A DNA stretch of 64,000 nt from Bedellia somnulentella (Eukaryota; Arthropoda; Insecta; Lepidoptera; Bedelliidae), in assembly GCA_963576735.1 (NCBI GenBank), contig OY755196.1:11079912-11143911 (forward strand), given 5' to 3'. Below the pieces are notes generated by a model. That model had not been told where the DNA came from. It did no database searches and saw nothing but the letters and a program-made list of their open reading frames with translations. Position 1 is the first letter of the stretch. The number at the start of each line of letters is the position of its first letter. The position numbers and the translations under genes were made by a program. This document shows positions 22,090 to 32,505 of the stretch, in pieces.

Positions 22090-22343
22090 TATACATACAT
22101 ACTTACAAATACTCACGGCTATAAATCCCTAGAAGGGGTAGCCAGAGCTAAGGAACTAGAAGTTCTTCAGCCACTTTTGGAAAGTTGTGTGGGGAAAAGA
22201 TGGTGAAATAAAGGTTGTTGGTGATGGGTCTCCAACCGCATCGCCCAAAAATCCCTTAAAAGCCCCTATACCGAAAGTCGCCTCTTACGTACACCCACCG
22301 GAAGAAATGGGGTAGTGCTATTCTAAGCCGACACTACACAGCA
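22090..22343 (-). repeat. Family-M repeat
   Basis: Full reverse copy ending CCGACACTACACAGC. Confidence 0.87.
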
Positions 22344-22375
22344 ATACATACTAATAATACGTACTTTACTATATT

Positions 22376-22565
22376 GAGCTACCGTGTCAATGGCTGCCAG
22401 TGCGAAATTCTTCTATCCTTTGTTTGTTTTACACTTTTTAAGTAGTGTTTGCGTTCCCTACCTCCGAATTTCCACCAGAAATCCTACCAGAGCGACACGG
22501 GGGCGTATACCCGAGGTCGCGGGTTCGAACCCCGCCGGTGTCGAAATTTTTCTTCCCTTTATTTA
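22376..22565. repeat. Fold-back family-B SINE, left arm truncated
   Basis: The left arm begins inside the tRNA part (GAGCTACCGTGTCAATGG). The right arm is the forward tRNA 3' half with CGCGGGTTCGAACCCCGCC. Confidence 0.75.
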
Positions 22566-22703
22566 TTACCTTAAATTTTATTTTATACCCCTAATAAAGG
22601 ATAGCCAGGGACTCGGTATAAAAAAATCTACTAAAATGTGGCTGAGAAGGAAAATTAGACAGTGTGGGGTATATACCATCCCCGAATCTTTAGGTTTATT
22701 AAT

Positions 22704-22964
22704 CATGGTTAATTTATCATGATTTATAAAGGTGAGGGAAAACATCGTGAGGAAACCCACATGGCTGAGTTGTACTTAGTCATGTGACTGTATTCGTACA
22801 AAACGGCGATAGGCCTGCCCCCTATCACGTGAGTACACTGTCCATGCAAAACATGGGTACTCTGAACACCAGGTGACAAAGTCACGTGATGTTCAGAAGT
22901 ATAAGTACCTCTGCCAACCCCTTCGGGGATAAACGACGTGAACGTTTATGTTTATGTCATGTTT
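22704..22964 (+). repeat. Family-A SINE lacking its head
   Basis: Runs from GTTAATTTATCATG to AACGTTTATGTTTATG. Confidence 0.85.
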
Positions 22965-23571
22965 AAGAATATTTAGGTGACTAAGACACCCATGGATGAG
23001 CATGGTTGTGGTATTTTAAACAGACACAAAATAGTAGTTAATCTATAAAAAACGTAGGTCAGGCAATCTTAATTTTTTGAAGTCACAATAAAAAAAAACT
23101 TTTATAAGGAAAACTAAATAACACTTTAGAAAAACCGGAAGAGAAAAAGTAGTATACAGGTAAGGATGTGAAATAATAATCGATTTATTATTTCATTATA
23201 TGTTTTATATAACCCTATTGTATAAATTTATTGTTTAAAATTGTATTTTAGAATTTCCTGAACTTCTAGTAAGGTAAATTACTCACATACTTACTCACGA
23301 CAATTATTTCCATTAGGGTAGGCAGAGAGTATTATATTCATGTTTCTTCTCATACGTGCTCTTTGATTCTTCTCACTTATGTCACCGACTTCTAAATAAA
23401 ATTCTGAGTAACTTATCAACATGACAAAAACATTTCATCGTAGTTAATGAATTATAAATATCTAATGCTATTTGATACAAATCTACATCGAAATACTATT
23501 TTAAGTGTGTTGACATTTAAAGGTTAAATCTTGATTTTAATTTGCCTTTGCGTTAATTTAACATACATACA
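22965..23571. other. Non-coding stretch
   Basis: AT-rich. An isolated LINE-tail-like TTTCCATTAGGGTAGGCAGA occurs at 23307. No gene is seen. Confidence 0.35.
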
Positions 23572-23905
23572 TAAATATACTCACGCCGTTAATTCCCATT
23601 GGGGTAGGCAAATCTCTCTAGCTTCGTCTACATACAACAATCTTTTCATTCTGCTCTTTTATTCTTCATACTTCGGACGCCTGCCTTTTTGAGCACACTT
23701 TCAATTTGGTCCAAGTGTGTCTTTCGTGGCCGTCCTCTACTAACATTACCTTCCACATTAGCTCTATAGATACCTTTTGCCAATTTCCTATCATCCATCC
23801 TCTCGATGTGCCCAAACCATCTTAACATTCCTTTTTCTATCTTACTTACAATATCATTTTTTACACCACACCTTTCACGAATCAAGTCATTCCTCACACA
23901 TGAAA
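23572..23905 (-). mobile_element. RTE-type LINE 3' fragment
   Basis: The minus frame encodes RNDLIRERCGVKNDIVSKIE, then GMLRWFGHIERMDDRKLAKG and GRPRKTHLDQIESVL, the C-terminal part of RTE-like proteins. It ends with CTACCCCAATGGGAATTAAC, GGCGTGAGTATAT and a TATG tail. It is the best copy here for showing that family M shares this LINE's 3' end. Confidence 0.82.
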
Positions 23906-24090
23906 TGAAATCGCGTACTGAAATGGTTTCAGAACGATTTCAATATGGAAATATAATTTGTTATACATTAATTTCTACTTAGGAACTTTACTTATGTAAT
24001 TCCTTGAGCCAGTATTATATAGATGTACAAAAAACATACCAAATCTGATTTATCTTTTGACAAAATCCTTAGTATTAAAGAAGAAAAGAA

Positions 24091-24351
24091 ACATACATAC
24101 ATATACTCACGGCCATAAATCCCAAAAAGGGGTAGCCAGAGCCTTAGAGCTAGAAACTCAGCCACATTTGGAAGTTGATAGAGAACAAGATGGTAGCAAT
24201 AAAGTATCGTTGGTGATGGGTCTCCAACCGAATCGCCCAAAAATCTCTTAAAAAGCCCCATACCCTTAGTCGCCTCTTACGATACCCGCGGACAGAAAGG
24301 GGTAGTGACATTAATTTAGTGAAGTGATTCCAAGTCGGTACTACACGACAT
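24091..24351 (-). repeat. Family-M repeat
   Basis: Reverse copy of a diverged subtype with GGCCATAAATCCCAAAAAGG. Confidence 0.8.
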
Positions 24352-24842
24352 TTTTTACTTCTAATCGATCATTCTTTTCTACGTTAATTATACTTATTAG
24401 CTTTTCCAAAAACCGATTAATCGATAATCCTTTGTTTTTTAAAGTCACATCCCTATGTCCAGGTACTCTCCACATTAAAACACAGAACAAAAGATAATAC
24501 TTTCAATCTTAAAGAATATTATGACAGAGACAGCCGTATGCATTTTATTTATAGAGTGAAAGAGACAATCATATTTCCACGTTTCAATATCTGTGATCTC
24601 AATATTAAAAGTGACGGTTGGCTTCGTGCAAATTATTAAAAGTATGGACAACATAAAAGGAAAATAATGAAAGTCTTTTTTGAGTCGCTGAAAGGTACGG
24701 TTGGCATAAAAATGTGTAAATCTCGAATAAAAAATACATAGTAGTTTATTTTTATTTTTGCATACTTATTTTATTTCCGATGTAGTATGTAATAACTAAC
24801 GATTGTCATTTCCCAGATGGAGAATCACCACTACTCATACAT
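24352..24842. other. Non-coding stretch
   Basis: No supported feature. Confidence 0.35.
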
Positions 24843-25105
24843 TATCTATACCCACGCCATTAGTTCCCATTGGGGTAGGCAAAGGATGGATGATCGGAAA
24901 TTGGCAAAAGGTATCCATAGAGCTAGTGTAGATAGTAATGTTAGCAGAGGACGTCACACTTGGAACAAATTGAGAGTATGCTCAAAAAGGCCGGCGTCCG
25001 AAGTATGAAGAATGAGAGAACATGTATGAAAAGATTGATGGATGTAAACGAAGCTAGAGAGGTTTGCCAGGGTCGCCCGAGGTGGCGATCGATAATCTCA
25101 GCCTA
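24843..25105. mobile_element. RTE-type LINE fragment with inverted internal segment
   Basis: Left part is the 3' end on the minus strand (CACGCCATTAGTTCCCATTG). Right part is upstream coding sequence on the plus strand (DDRKLAKGIHRASVDSNVSR and a KAGVRSMK-type block). The layout matches the insertion at 8580, but no clear target duplication is seen. A deletion removed the RPRRTHLD segment. Confidence 0.7.
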
Positions 25106-25109
25106 CCTT

Positions 25110-25355
25110 AGTCTTTTTTAAAGTAATAAGTGTGGTAAATTCATCAAGGTTCTATACGGTGAGGAAACCCACATATCTGAGATGTACTTTGTCATGTGAC
25201 ATTGTATTCATACAAAGCAACGATAGCCCTTATCTTGTGGTGGCACTATTCAAGCAAACCGTGAGTACATTAATCACCAGGTGAAAATATCACGTGATGT
25301 TTAGAAGTATTATTACCACAGCCACACCCTCGGGGTATACACCGAGAATGTTTGA
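25110..25355 (+). repeat. Diverged family-A SINE
   Basis: Recognisable by GGTGAGGAAACCCACAT, TCACGTGATGTTTAGAAGT and CACCGAGAATGTTTGAG. Confidence 0.65.
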
Positions 25356-25502
25356 GTCACATCGCCATCCAGAAAATTTATCCTAAATCATTTGAAGTTT
25401 TAGTATAAAAGAACTTATCTCTTGACCGAATGGTTAACTAATTTTTCGTAATCAATGTAGTTAAAAAACAAAACTTCTATCAAACATATTTCACATATTG
25501 TT

Positions 25503-26145
25503 GGGTGATGCGATTGGAGACCCATCACCAACAACCTTTATATTAAAATCTTTTCCCTACTATTTATTTATTTTGGACAAACAACAGACACAGACTAAAT
25601 ACATTATTTCTAATTAAATTACATGGTGAAATCAGTCTGTATCCAGAACTGTTCATCACAGAATATTTACATTTCTATTATTATTCTAATTAACTTATCA
25701 TTATAAACATATTTTAAAAACTTATATGAAACTGGACTTTGTATAAAATATATCTGTACTATACTTCGGCCGTTCAGAGAATGCGTTCCTGACACCTGTC
25801 AGTTAGTCATAATAAAGTCGACATAAAGCGCTGACATAACCTTGTAACAGCGCAGTATAGATTTAGAAAAATATTGTTTACCAAGTTGTTTGACACTCAG
25901 TTTGGCACAAAATTATAACATTAATTAATTATTGATATAATAATGTTGCTTTAATGCTCATCAATTGTTAAAACGGTAAACAACCAGCAAAAATATTTTT
26001 ATCGTAACTGCAACGCCATTACAAAGTTACGTCGTTAGTTCAATCGCGACGTGTCAGGAACGGCCCAACTATAAACTTCCAAAAGTGGCTAAGAAATTCT
26101 TATTTTGAAGCTCTAGGGATTGATAGCCGTGAGTATATGTATGTT
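25503..26145 (+). repeat. Family-M copy split by a 0.5-kb insertion
   Basis: The left half (25503-25560, GGTGATGCGATTGGAGACCC) and right half (26083-26145, CTTCCAAAAGTGG to GTGAGTATATGTATG) belong together. The insert has near-terminal inverted phrases GGCCGTTC...GTTCCTGACAC (25768) and GTGTCAGGAACGGCC (26050), suggesting a small terminal-inverted-repeat element. Confidence 0.65.
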
Positions 26146-26482
26146 AAAATTAAAATTCTCTATAAAATACAAATATTATTCTCACAGAAACTTTCTCTGT
26201 TACCATTACTGATTGTTTCGAGTTCAGTCACCGTGACATCTTTTGTCGCAGCGAGAGCACAATACTGACATGTCATGATCGTACAAATACACGTTACGTA
26301 CGTATTGTACGTTTTGTATTCACTGTCTTGGTATGAGGATACATACTTGTTACATTTATGGTAATGCGTATTATTACTCTATATGAAAAGACTAAATGAT
26401 AAGATAAACTTTTTCGGTTAAAAGATTGTTGGTCGTAAGTATGATTTCAATCGTTACTCAAAATTTTTTGTTTTGTAAACAC
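26146..26482. other. Non-coding stretch
   Basis: No supported feature. A palindrome-rich ACGTTACGTACGTATTG lies near 26293. Confidence 0.35.
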
Positions 26483-26632
26483 TACACAGAGGCGACTAAT
26501 GGTATAGTTTTTTTTATTATTTCTACTTTCTTGTCCCCTATCAACTTCTAAATGTGGCTGAGGAGTTTCTAGCTCTGAAGATCTGGCTACCCCTCTTTGG
26601 GATTTATCGCCGTGAGTATATGTATGTATGTA
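26483..26632 (+). repeat. 5'-truncated family-M repeat
   Basis: Runs from AGGCGACTAATGG to GTGAGTATATGTATG; the GCGATGCGGTTGG block is deleted. Confidence 0.7.
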
Positions 26633-26942
26633 TTATATGACTTAAACCTGCCAATTCGCTACTGGTTATAATGAAAGAAAAAAACAAAAATATTTATTGA
26701 TTGTACAAGGAAGTTAACACACTCTACAATACAATACGAGTCAAGCAAAACATGATAAAAATATGTCTGTATCGAAAGGGTTTCTATATCAATGTATTGT
26801 TGAGAGTTCGTTCATTGTGAGTGAAACCAATAAAGATATACGTAAAGGTCGATACGTTGTAGTTATTATATTCTTTACACGTCGGATGCCTGCGTTTTTA
26901 AACACATTCTTTATAACAATAGAGATATACGATAAAATTAAA

Positions 26943-27058
26943 AGATACATATACTCTCGGCTATAAATCCCTAGAAGGGGAAGCCAGGGCTAAGGAATTA
27001 GAGATTCCTCAGCCACTGTTGGAAAGTTGTGTGGGGAAAAGATGGTAAAATAAAAGTT
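26943..27058 (-). repeat. Family-M 3' half
   Basis: Covers ATACTCTCGGCTATAAATCC to GAAAAGATGGTAAAATAAA. Confidence 0.75.
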
Positions 27059-27883
27059 ATTATAAAATATAAGTTGAAATAATAATAAAATGAGCGAGAT
27101 TTTTCTATATTTCATCAGTTTTTGGGTTAGGCAGGATTTCAATTTGGAATTCAGTTAGGATTCGATTCCTTTTTCAAACATATTTAGTTAAGTTGCAAAT
27201 GCCTTTTTTCTTATCGGGCGGCTAGAGTCAATGTGAAATAAAAAAGAACATTTATTTTTATCAAAATTTAACATTAAAGAGAATTAGCGGTCCCCACACT
27301 AGGTTGAATCCTACATATTTACATGATTGGCTTACAGATTTTAAAACCAAATCGATTATAGCATAAAGCAAATAAAAATAAAATTACTACTACAACTCTT
27401 TTTGTATTGTGTCTGTGCGTATCGTATAGAATACACGTTAACATTTTGTTTATTTTTTAATTGATTGATTCAATTATAAAAAATAAACAAAATGTTTCAA
27501 TCGCATCTCCAAAAAATCAGTTACAAATGCCCTTAGTCATCTCGATCGATACCCTCAGTAAGAGATTAGGTAGTGATATTCCAAGCTGATACACATTTAT
27601 TTACGTTTTCCTGTTAGTAAAAAAACCTCTTAAAAAAAAACGTCATGCGTGTACACTAGTTATTCATCACCAGACAATTGTTTCTGGGAATAACGCGGGA
27701 ACATGTGTCAATTCAAGGACATATCAGTAGTTAAAGAATGTAAGTAAAACCACGAGATTCAACTAGTGGCATTTTTGACAATGCTGATAAAAATGAATAG
27801 ATTTGAATACAACAATGAAATATTAATAATGTCATTAAATAAAAATTACTGTAATTTGATTCGTTAGATTAGTATGATTTCGT
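27059..27883. other. Region upstream of paralog B
   Basis: AT-rich with no repeat recognised. It should hold the promoter and 5' UTR of the gene starting near 27920, but no TATA box or initiator could be fixed by eye. Confidence 0.35.
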
Positions 27884-27919
27884 ATGATTGTATTTGTAAA
27901 ATTGGATCCGTCTCTCGCG

Positions 27920-27985
27920 ATGTATGGTTTTGTGTATTTTGTTGCAGTTATTTTTATTTTAACTGTAATTCCTGAAGTTTTAACT
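27920..27985 (+). CDS. Paralog B exon 1, signal peptide
   Basis: Twenty-two codons ending ACT|GTAAGT. Strongly hydrophobic, ending in PEVLT. Confidence 0.65.
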
Positions 27986-30900
27986 GTAAGTCTATTTTTT
28001 TATTTATACTTTTTTCATTTGCCGTATAGTGCCGGCTTAGAATGTCACTACTCACTACCTTGCCACGAGTGTCGTAAGAGGCGACTAAGGGTATTGGGCC
28101 TTTTAAGAGGTATTTGGGCGATGCGGTTGGAAACCAACGATACCTTATTTCTACCATCTTGTCCCCTATCAACTTCCAAATGTGGCTGAGGAGTTTTTAT
28201 CTCTGGCTACCGTTATTAGGGATACGTAAAATGTAATAATCGTCATCGTAATTTCTGGAAGTTGATTTAAGAAAGTATTTTTAAATAAAGGATAAATACC
28301 GATGCGTAAACTTCTTACTAACCTAGTGATAAGCTTATCGTTACTAACACACTATAGACTTTTCAAATTAGCCAGAAATAAGTGATTTTTTTATATTTTT
28401 TTGGTTAGGTACTCAAACAGAAACTGACGGCAATAGAAGATTGTGATATTCCTAAAGATAGGTACGACAAAGACAACTATATAATTCACAACTGGACGCT
28501 TACTAATGAGAAAGGGAAGACATATGTGTCAGCTAATTTCACTATCATTAAACATACTCCTACAGTTAAGGTAAGTAAATAAATAAATATTAACCTAAAT
28601 ATTTCATAGATTAAGTTTAAAGAAAATTCAAGAAAAATAGTTACTATAATAATATATAAAATGGTATCCAATAATAGATTATACAATAAATAAAATTCAA
28701 CCATAATTGGAATGTTTTTGTTCATGACAACCTCATGTGGGGATTGTTACTAATAAATAAAAGATAAATAAAGGCAAGAAAAAATTTCGACACAGGCGGG
28801 AATCGAACCTGCGACCTCGGGTATACGCCCCCGTCGCTCTGCCAATTCAACCCTCCACATTGTATAACCCACCAAATTATATGGGACTGTAGTTGAAGAG
28901 TGTTGCCACCTTTTATAAGGATAACATCTTTTAGCTTACAGTGATAGCTCAGTGGATAGAACACCGGTTATCGTGCAAACAACTAGTGTTCAAATCCCGG
29001 GTCGGGCCTACAACAATTTGTCTTTTCTAAAGACATATGTGTGGTTAATTTATCATGGTTGTTAACGGTGAGAGAAAACATCGTGAGGAGACCCACATGG
29101 CTGAGTTGTACTTAGTCATGTGACAGTGTATTCGTACAAAACGGCGATAGGCCTGCCCTCTATCACGTGAGTACACTGTTCAAACAAAAAGTGGGTACTC
29201 TGAACACCAGGTGACAATGTCACGTGATGTTCAGAAGTATTATTGCCTCTGCCTTTCGACCTTTTTGCCCTTCGGGGATATTCCGCGTGAATGTTTGAGT
29301 CTTGAGTTTTGATATTACTAAATTGCAGTACTCAATCCGAGCGTACCGGATAGTGGAGTCCAAGCGGAAGCTGGACACGGCGGTGGAGAACCTCACGTGT
29401 CGGAACCAGATCGTGGAGCTGCTGCTGAGGAAGCTGAAGTTGAAGTATGATAAGAGCGATTGTAGTGGATTGCCGGTAATAATATATACATATGCTTAGA
29501 ATGACACTACCCCTTTCTACCCACGAGTGCCGTAAGAGGCGACCATTTCTACCATCTTGTCCCTTGTCAACGTCCGAATGTGTCTAAGGAGTCTGTGGGA
29601 GTACTGTTTTGAGTAGTGAGCGAACACTATAGCAGACTCACTCGCACATAGCAGCGTCTCACTCATATGCTACATCGCGGTATGTAAGTGTTTATCGAAC
29701 TAAGCATAAATACAAATTATAAGTTGGTACACAGCAGGGTGTACCGGCCAATATATCTTTGCTGTTCCCACAAGTTTATAATTCGTTAGATCTGGCTACC
29801 CCTTCTAGGGATTTATGGCCGTGAGTATACAGGGTGGCTCATTCAAATCGGTCAGTATGGGAAAGTCTGAAATTATAAGACATACGAAGATTTGTTCTTA
29901 GGAACCATGTCACCGATTTTGATAAAAATAAAAACTGCATTCATACATTTGAAAAAAAACTGTACCCAGCTCGGGAATCGAACCCGGTTGTTTTGAAAAA
30001 ATAAACTTACACTTTTTCTATTTTGATATCGATTGTGTAGGTCTAAAGCTGTAAATGTCTCCATAAAATATGATGTCTAAAATGAATAAAATGCATTGTT
30101 TTGACATACTTTAATTTCTCAAAGTAGGTGTTCCAAGTGACCACCGTTACAATATTCAACAAGTTCAGGCATGTAAAATTGTCTTTATGACTGTTTGTAC
30201 CTCTCAACTTATTAATAATAAGTTATTACATACATGCACCGTGTCATGTGGTTTGCATTAAATTAAACATTTAAGAAATTTTTGTAATCTACAGTAATTA
30301 AACACTAACAATCAATTGAAAAGCCCACTTAAAGTAAGTATGTAGATATTGTAGAGATACACAGTCGCCCGATTTAACGCCTCTAGACTATTTTTTATGG
30401 GGTTACGTTAAGGATGAAGTTTACAAAACAAGCTATGACACCGTTGAAGACCTAAAAGCAACCATTGAGTCAATTTTAACACAAATTCACCACATGAAGA
30501 TACAAAATGCAATAGTAAGATCGTTACTTCGAACACCTACTTTGAGAAATAAAAGTATGTCAAAACAATGCATTTTATTCATTTTAGACATCATGTTTTA
30601 TGGAGACATTTACAGCTTAAGACCTACACAATCGATATCCAAATAGAAAAAGTGTAAGTTTATTTTTTCAAAACAACCGGGTTCGATTCCCGAACTGGGT
30701 ACAGTTTTTTTTAAAATGTATGAATGCAGTTTTTCTTTTTATTAAAATCGGTGACATGGTTCCTAAGAACAAATCTTCGTATGTCTTATAGTTTCAGACT
30801 TTCCCATACTGACCGATTTGAATGCGCCACCCTGTATGTATGTATATATATGATAGTGGAGTCCAAGCGGAAGCTGGACACGGCGGTGGAGAACCTCATG

Positions 30901-32323
30901 AGTCGGAACCAGATCGTGGAGCTGCTGCTGGGGAAGTTGAAGTATGATAAGAGCGATTGTAGTGGGTTGCCGGTAATGATACTCATTGATATAAATACCG
31001 AAAGAGTATAGTGAGAGCTTCAGAATTACAATTCCTCAGCCACTTTTTGAAGTTGCGTCGAGACAATATGGTAGCAATAAAGCATCATTGGTTATGAGTG
31101 TCGAACAGCATCGCCAAAAAACACTTAATAAGCTCAATTCTCTTAGTCGCCTCTCACGACATCCATGGGAGAAAGGGAAAGTGATATCACAGATAATATA
31201 CGTGATATTCTAAGCCGGCACTACACGGCATACCCGTAATCTACCGTCACACAAAAATTGTTGTCAACAATTTATTATTTATAATTATAAGACACTTTAG
31301 TTTTAGTTTTATTGTATTAAGCACAAATTAGTGTTGTCTCCGAAAGAGTGGTCTCTCCTAACACAGGTTTTATAACTTGGGGAGTCCGATATACCATTCT
31401 TATAACTTTATGATTCATAAAATTTATTGATTTATTATTATTATTTCATTACAAATTCTCACGTGGCTCAGGCAGACACTATCGATAGCCAATTTGCAGG
31501 ACCCGGGCAAACTTCAGTTACTATTTTCATACCTCCCCTTTTATTCTTCATAAACGTATTCGAAACTTAAATGCAATGTTTCCTAAGGAGATTTTTTTAA
31601 CCGACTTCAAAAAAAGGAGTGTTCTCAATTCGACCGTATATATATTTTTTTTATGTTTGTTCGCCGATTACTTCGCCATTTGTGAACCGATTTTGATTAT
31701 TATTTTTTTATTCGAAAGAAGATCCTCCCGGATTGGTACCATGATGAGGATATCAGGGTCTGATGACGGGATCCTGGAGAAATCGAGGGGAACCCTCAAA
31801 TTTTATAGGCAATTGTACCGCTGACTGAATTGTAACTGAACTTATCTTAATAACGTTTATTTTTTAGGGAACATACATGGTACCTAAAATAAATGTCGAA
31901 GACTTCATGCAGTATTACAAGTACATGGTCAGAGGAGCGACGCGGTGAGTATTTACCTGTGTGAAGTTGGCAGCCAAAACTGGCAGCCATTATAATACGA
32001 CCAAATTAAGAAGTAAAATACTTTTTGGTTCCATTTACCAGAATAACATGTAAATCCAAAGTTTTCACTAGTTATAATGTTATATGTATCGATACTCATC
32101 CGGACATACATCCATATTCATCTGTAGACAGTGCCAAAGCCTGCAGATAAAATGAAATTAAGCATGGGAGCAGCTCCAGAAAAATCCTCACTTCTCCTAA
32201 ACCAAGACCCGTAACACTTTGTGGTTACATTCATTGTAAAGCCTATTACATAAGCTATCAAATGATGGTAAAACAGTATCCCGCTTTGCCGTCAGAGTAA
32301 AGAATATTCGAAGGAGAAGATGA
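27920..32323 (+). CDS. Secreted small-protein gene, paralog B (five exons inferred)
   Basis: Exon 1 (27920-27985) encodes the signal peptide MYGFVYFVAVIFILTVIPEV plus LT; an in-frame upstream ATG at 27884 exists, but the shorter start gives the better signal. Exon 2 (28409-28570), exon 3 (29329-29475) and exon 4 (31868-31944) each have clear AG and GT(A/G)AGT-type borders (exon 3 donor is GTAATA). The first three introns are phase 0; exon 4 ends in phase 2. A phase-compatible last exon at 32242-32323 gives LSNDGKTVSRFAVRV and a basic RRRR end, for 177 residues. Cys occurs in EDCDIP, NLTCRN and SDCSGLP. The layout of signal peptide, about 175 residues, Cys and C-S-G-x-P-G-T-Y resembles DUF1091/MD-2-like insect proteins, which is inference. 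Introns hold SINEs and a mariner element. Confidence 0.68.
28020..28228 (+). repeat. Family-M repeat in intron 1
   Basis: Starts GCCGTATAGTGCCGGC; the last part of the tail is lost. Confidence 0.75.
28409..28570 (+). CDS. Paralog B exon 2
   Basis: Fifty-four codons between TTGGTTAG and AAG|GTAAGT. It contains KLTAIEDCDIP and an N-glycosylation sequon in SANFTIIKHT. Confidence 0.78.
28714..28847 (-). repeat. Family-B SINE, 5'-truncated
   Basis: Tail GTTCATGACAACCTCATGTG and the reverse tRNA-like part down to CTCTGCCAATT. Confidence 0.8.
28937..29308 (+). repeat. Family-A tRNA-derived SINE in intron 2
   Basis: Complete head (GTGATAGCTCAGTGGATAG, B box GTGTTCAAATCCC) and body. It ends 20 bases before the exon 3 acceptor, so it supplies part of the branch/acceptor region. 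Confidence 0.88.
29329..29475 (+). CDS. Paralog B exon 3
   Basis: Forty-nine codons, 147 bases, as in paralog A. It encodes IVESKRKLDTAVENLTCRN and LKLKYDKSDCSGLP. Its third codon positions are strikingly GC-rich (GTGGAGCTGCTGCTG) compared with the neighbouring exons. Confidence 0.8.
29490..29827 (+). repeat. Family-M repeat split by a MITE
   Basis: The two halves are CTTAGAATGACACTACCCC to TGTGTCTAAGGAGTC and AAGTTTATAATTCG to GTGAGTATA. Confidence 0.7.
29594..29772 (-). mobile_element. 179-bp MITE with TGTGGGA termini
   Basis: Inverted ends TGTGGGA and TCCCACA. The same sequence, inverted, lies at 17261-17400. It interrupts a family-M repeat, which proves insertion. Superfamily undetermined. 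Confidence 0.7.
29830..30834 (+). mobile_element. Tc1/mariner-type element with 0.3-kb inverted termini
   Basis: The ends are CAGGGTGGC and GCCACCCTG, bounded by TA (29828-29829, 30835-30836). The arms run about 29830-30140 and 30528-30834. Between them the plus strand encodes SPDLTPLDYFLWGYVKDEVY, the conserved C-terminal block of IS630/Tc1/mariner transposases (catalytic third-acid region), followed by DLKATIESIL. The N-terminal and first catalytic part are deleted, so the element is non-autonomous. Confidence 0.88.
30853..30972 (+). pseudogene. Partial duplicate of paralog B exon 3
   Basis: Matches 29350-29475 almost base for base with a 6-base in-frame loss (KLKLKY becomes KLKY) and a Cys-to-Ser change (LTCRN to LMSRN). 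The first seven codons and the acceptor are missing, so normal splicing should skip it; the CCG|GTAATG donor side is kept. Confidence 0.85.
31010..31230 (-). repeat. Diverged family-M copy
   Basis: ATTCCTCAGCCACTTTTTGA to GCCGGCACTACACGGC; tail end missing. Confidence 0.75.
31231..31584. other. Intronic non-coding stretch
   Basis: AT-rich; no feature supported. Confidence 0.35.
31585..31830 (+). repeat. ACCGACTTCAAAAAAAGGAG repeat
   Basis: Begins with the ACCGACTTCAAAA phrase that also follows the Helitron helicase C-terminus near 41570, then TTCTCAATTCGACCG. It is probably a Helitron-associated 3' region, by inference from that local match. It ends shortly before exon 4. Confidence 0.5.
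31868..31944 (+). CDS. Paralog B exon 4
   Basis: Acceptor TTTTTTAG and donor GCG|GTGAGT. Encodes GTYMVPKINVEDFMQYYKYM and VRGAT plus two bases (CG). GTY after the exon 3 end LP gives the Cys-x2-3-Pro-Gly-x-Tyr motif. Confidence 0.75.
32242..32323 (+). CDS. Paralog B probable last exon
   Basis: Follows GTAAAG and completes the split codon left by exon 4 (CG+C). It encodes LLHKLSNDGKTVSRFAVRV and ends RRRR-TGA. The acceptor tract is weak, so this rests on phase and on a second intact copy 182 bases downstream. Confidence 0.45.
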
Positions 32324-32423
32324 CAGCGTATACAAGTATAATAAATATGGTGGCCGCTCCAGAAAATCCTCACTTCTTCTAAACCAAGACCCGTAAAACT
32401 TTGTGATTACATTCATTGTAAAG

Positions 32424-32505
32424 CTTATTACATAAGCTATCAAATAATGGTATAACAGTATCCCGCTTTGCCGTCAGTGTAAGGAATATTCGACGGAGAA
32501 GATGA
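32424..32505 (+). CDS. Duplicate of the probable last exon
   Basis: Same acceptor context, same length and same stop as 32242-32323, with a few substitutions (NDGKTV to NNGITV). It could serve as an alternative last exon. Confidence 0.35.
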
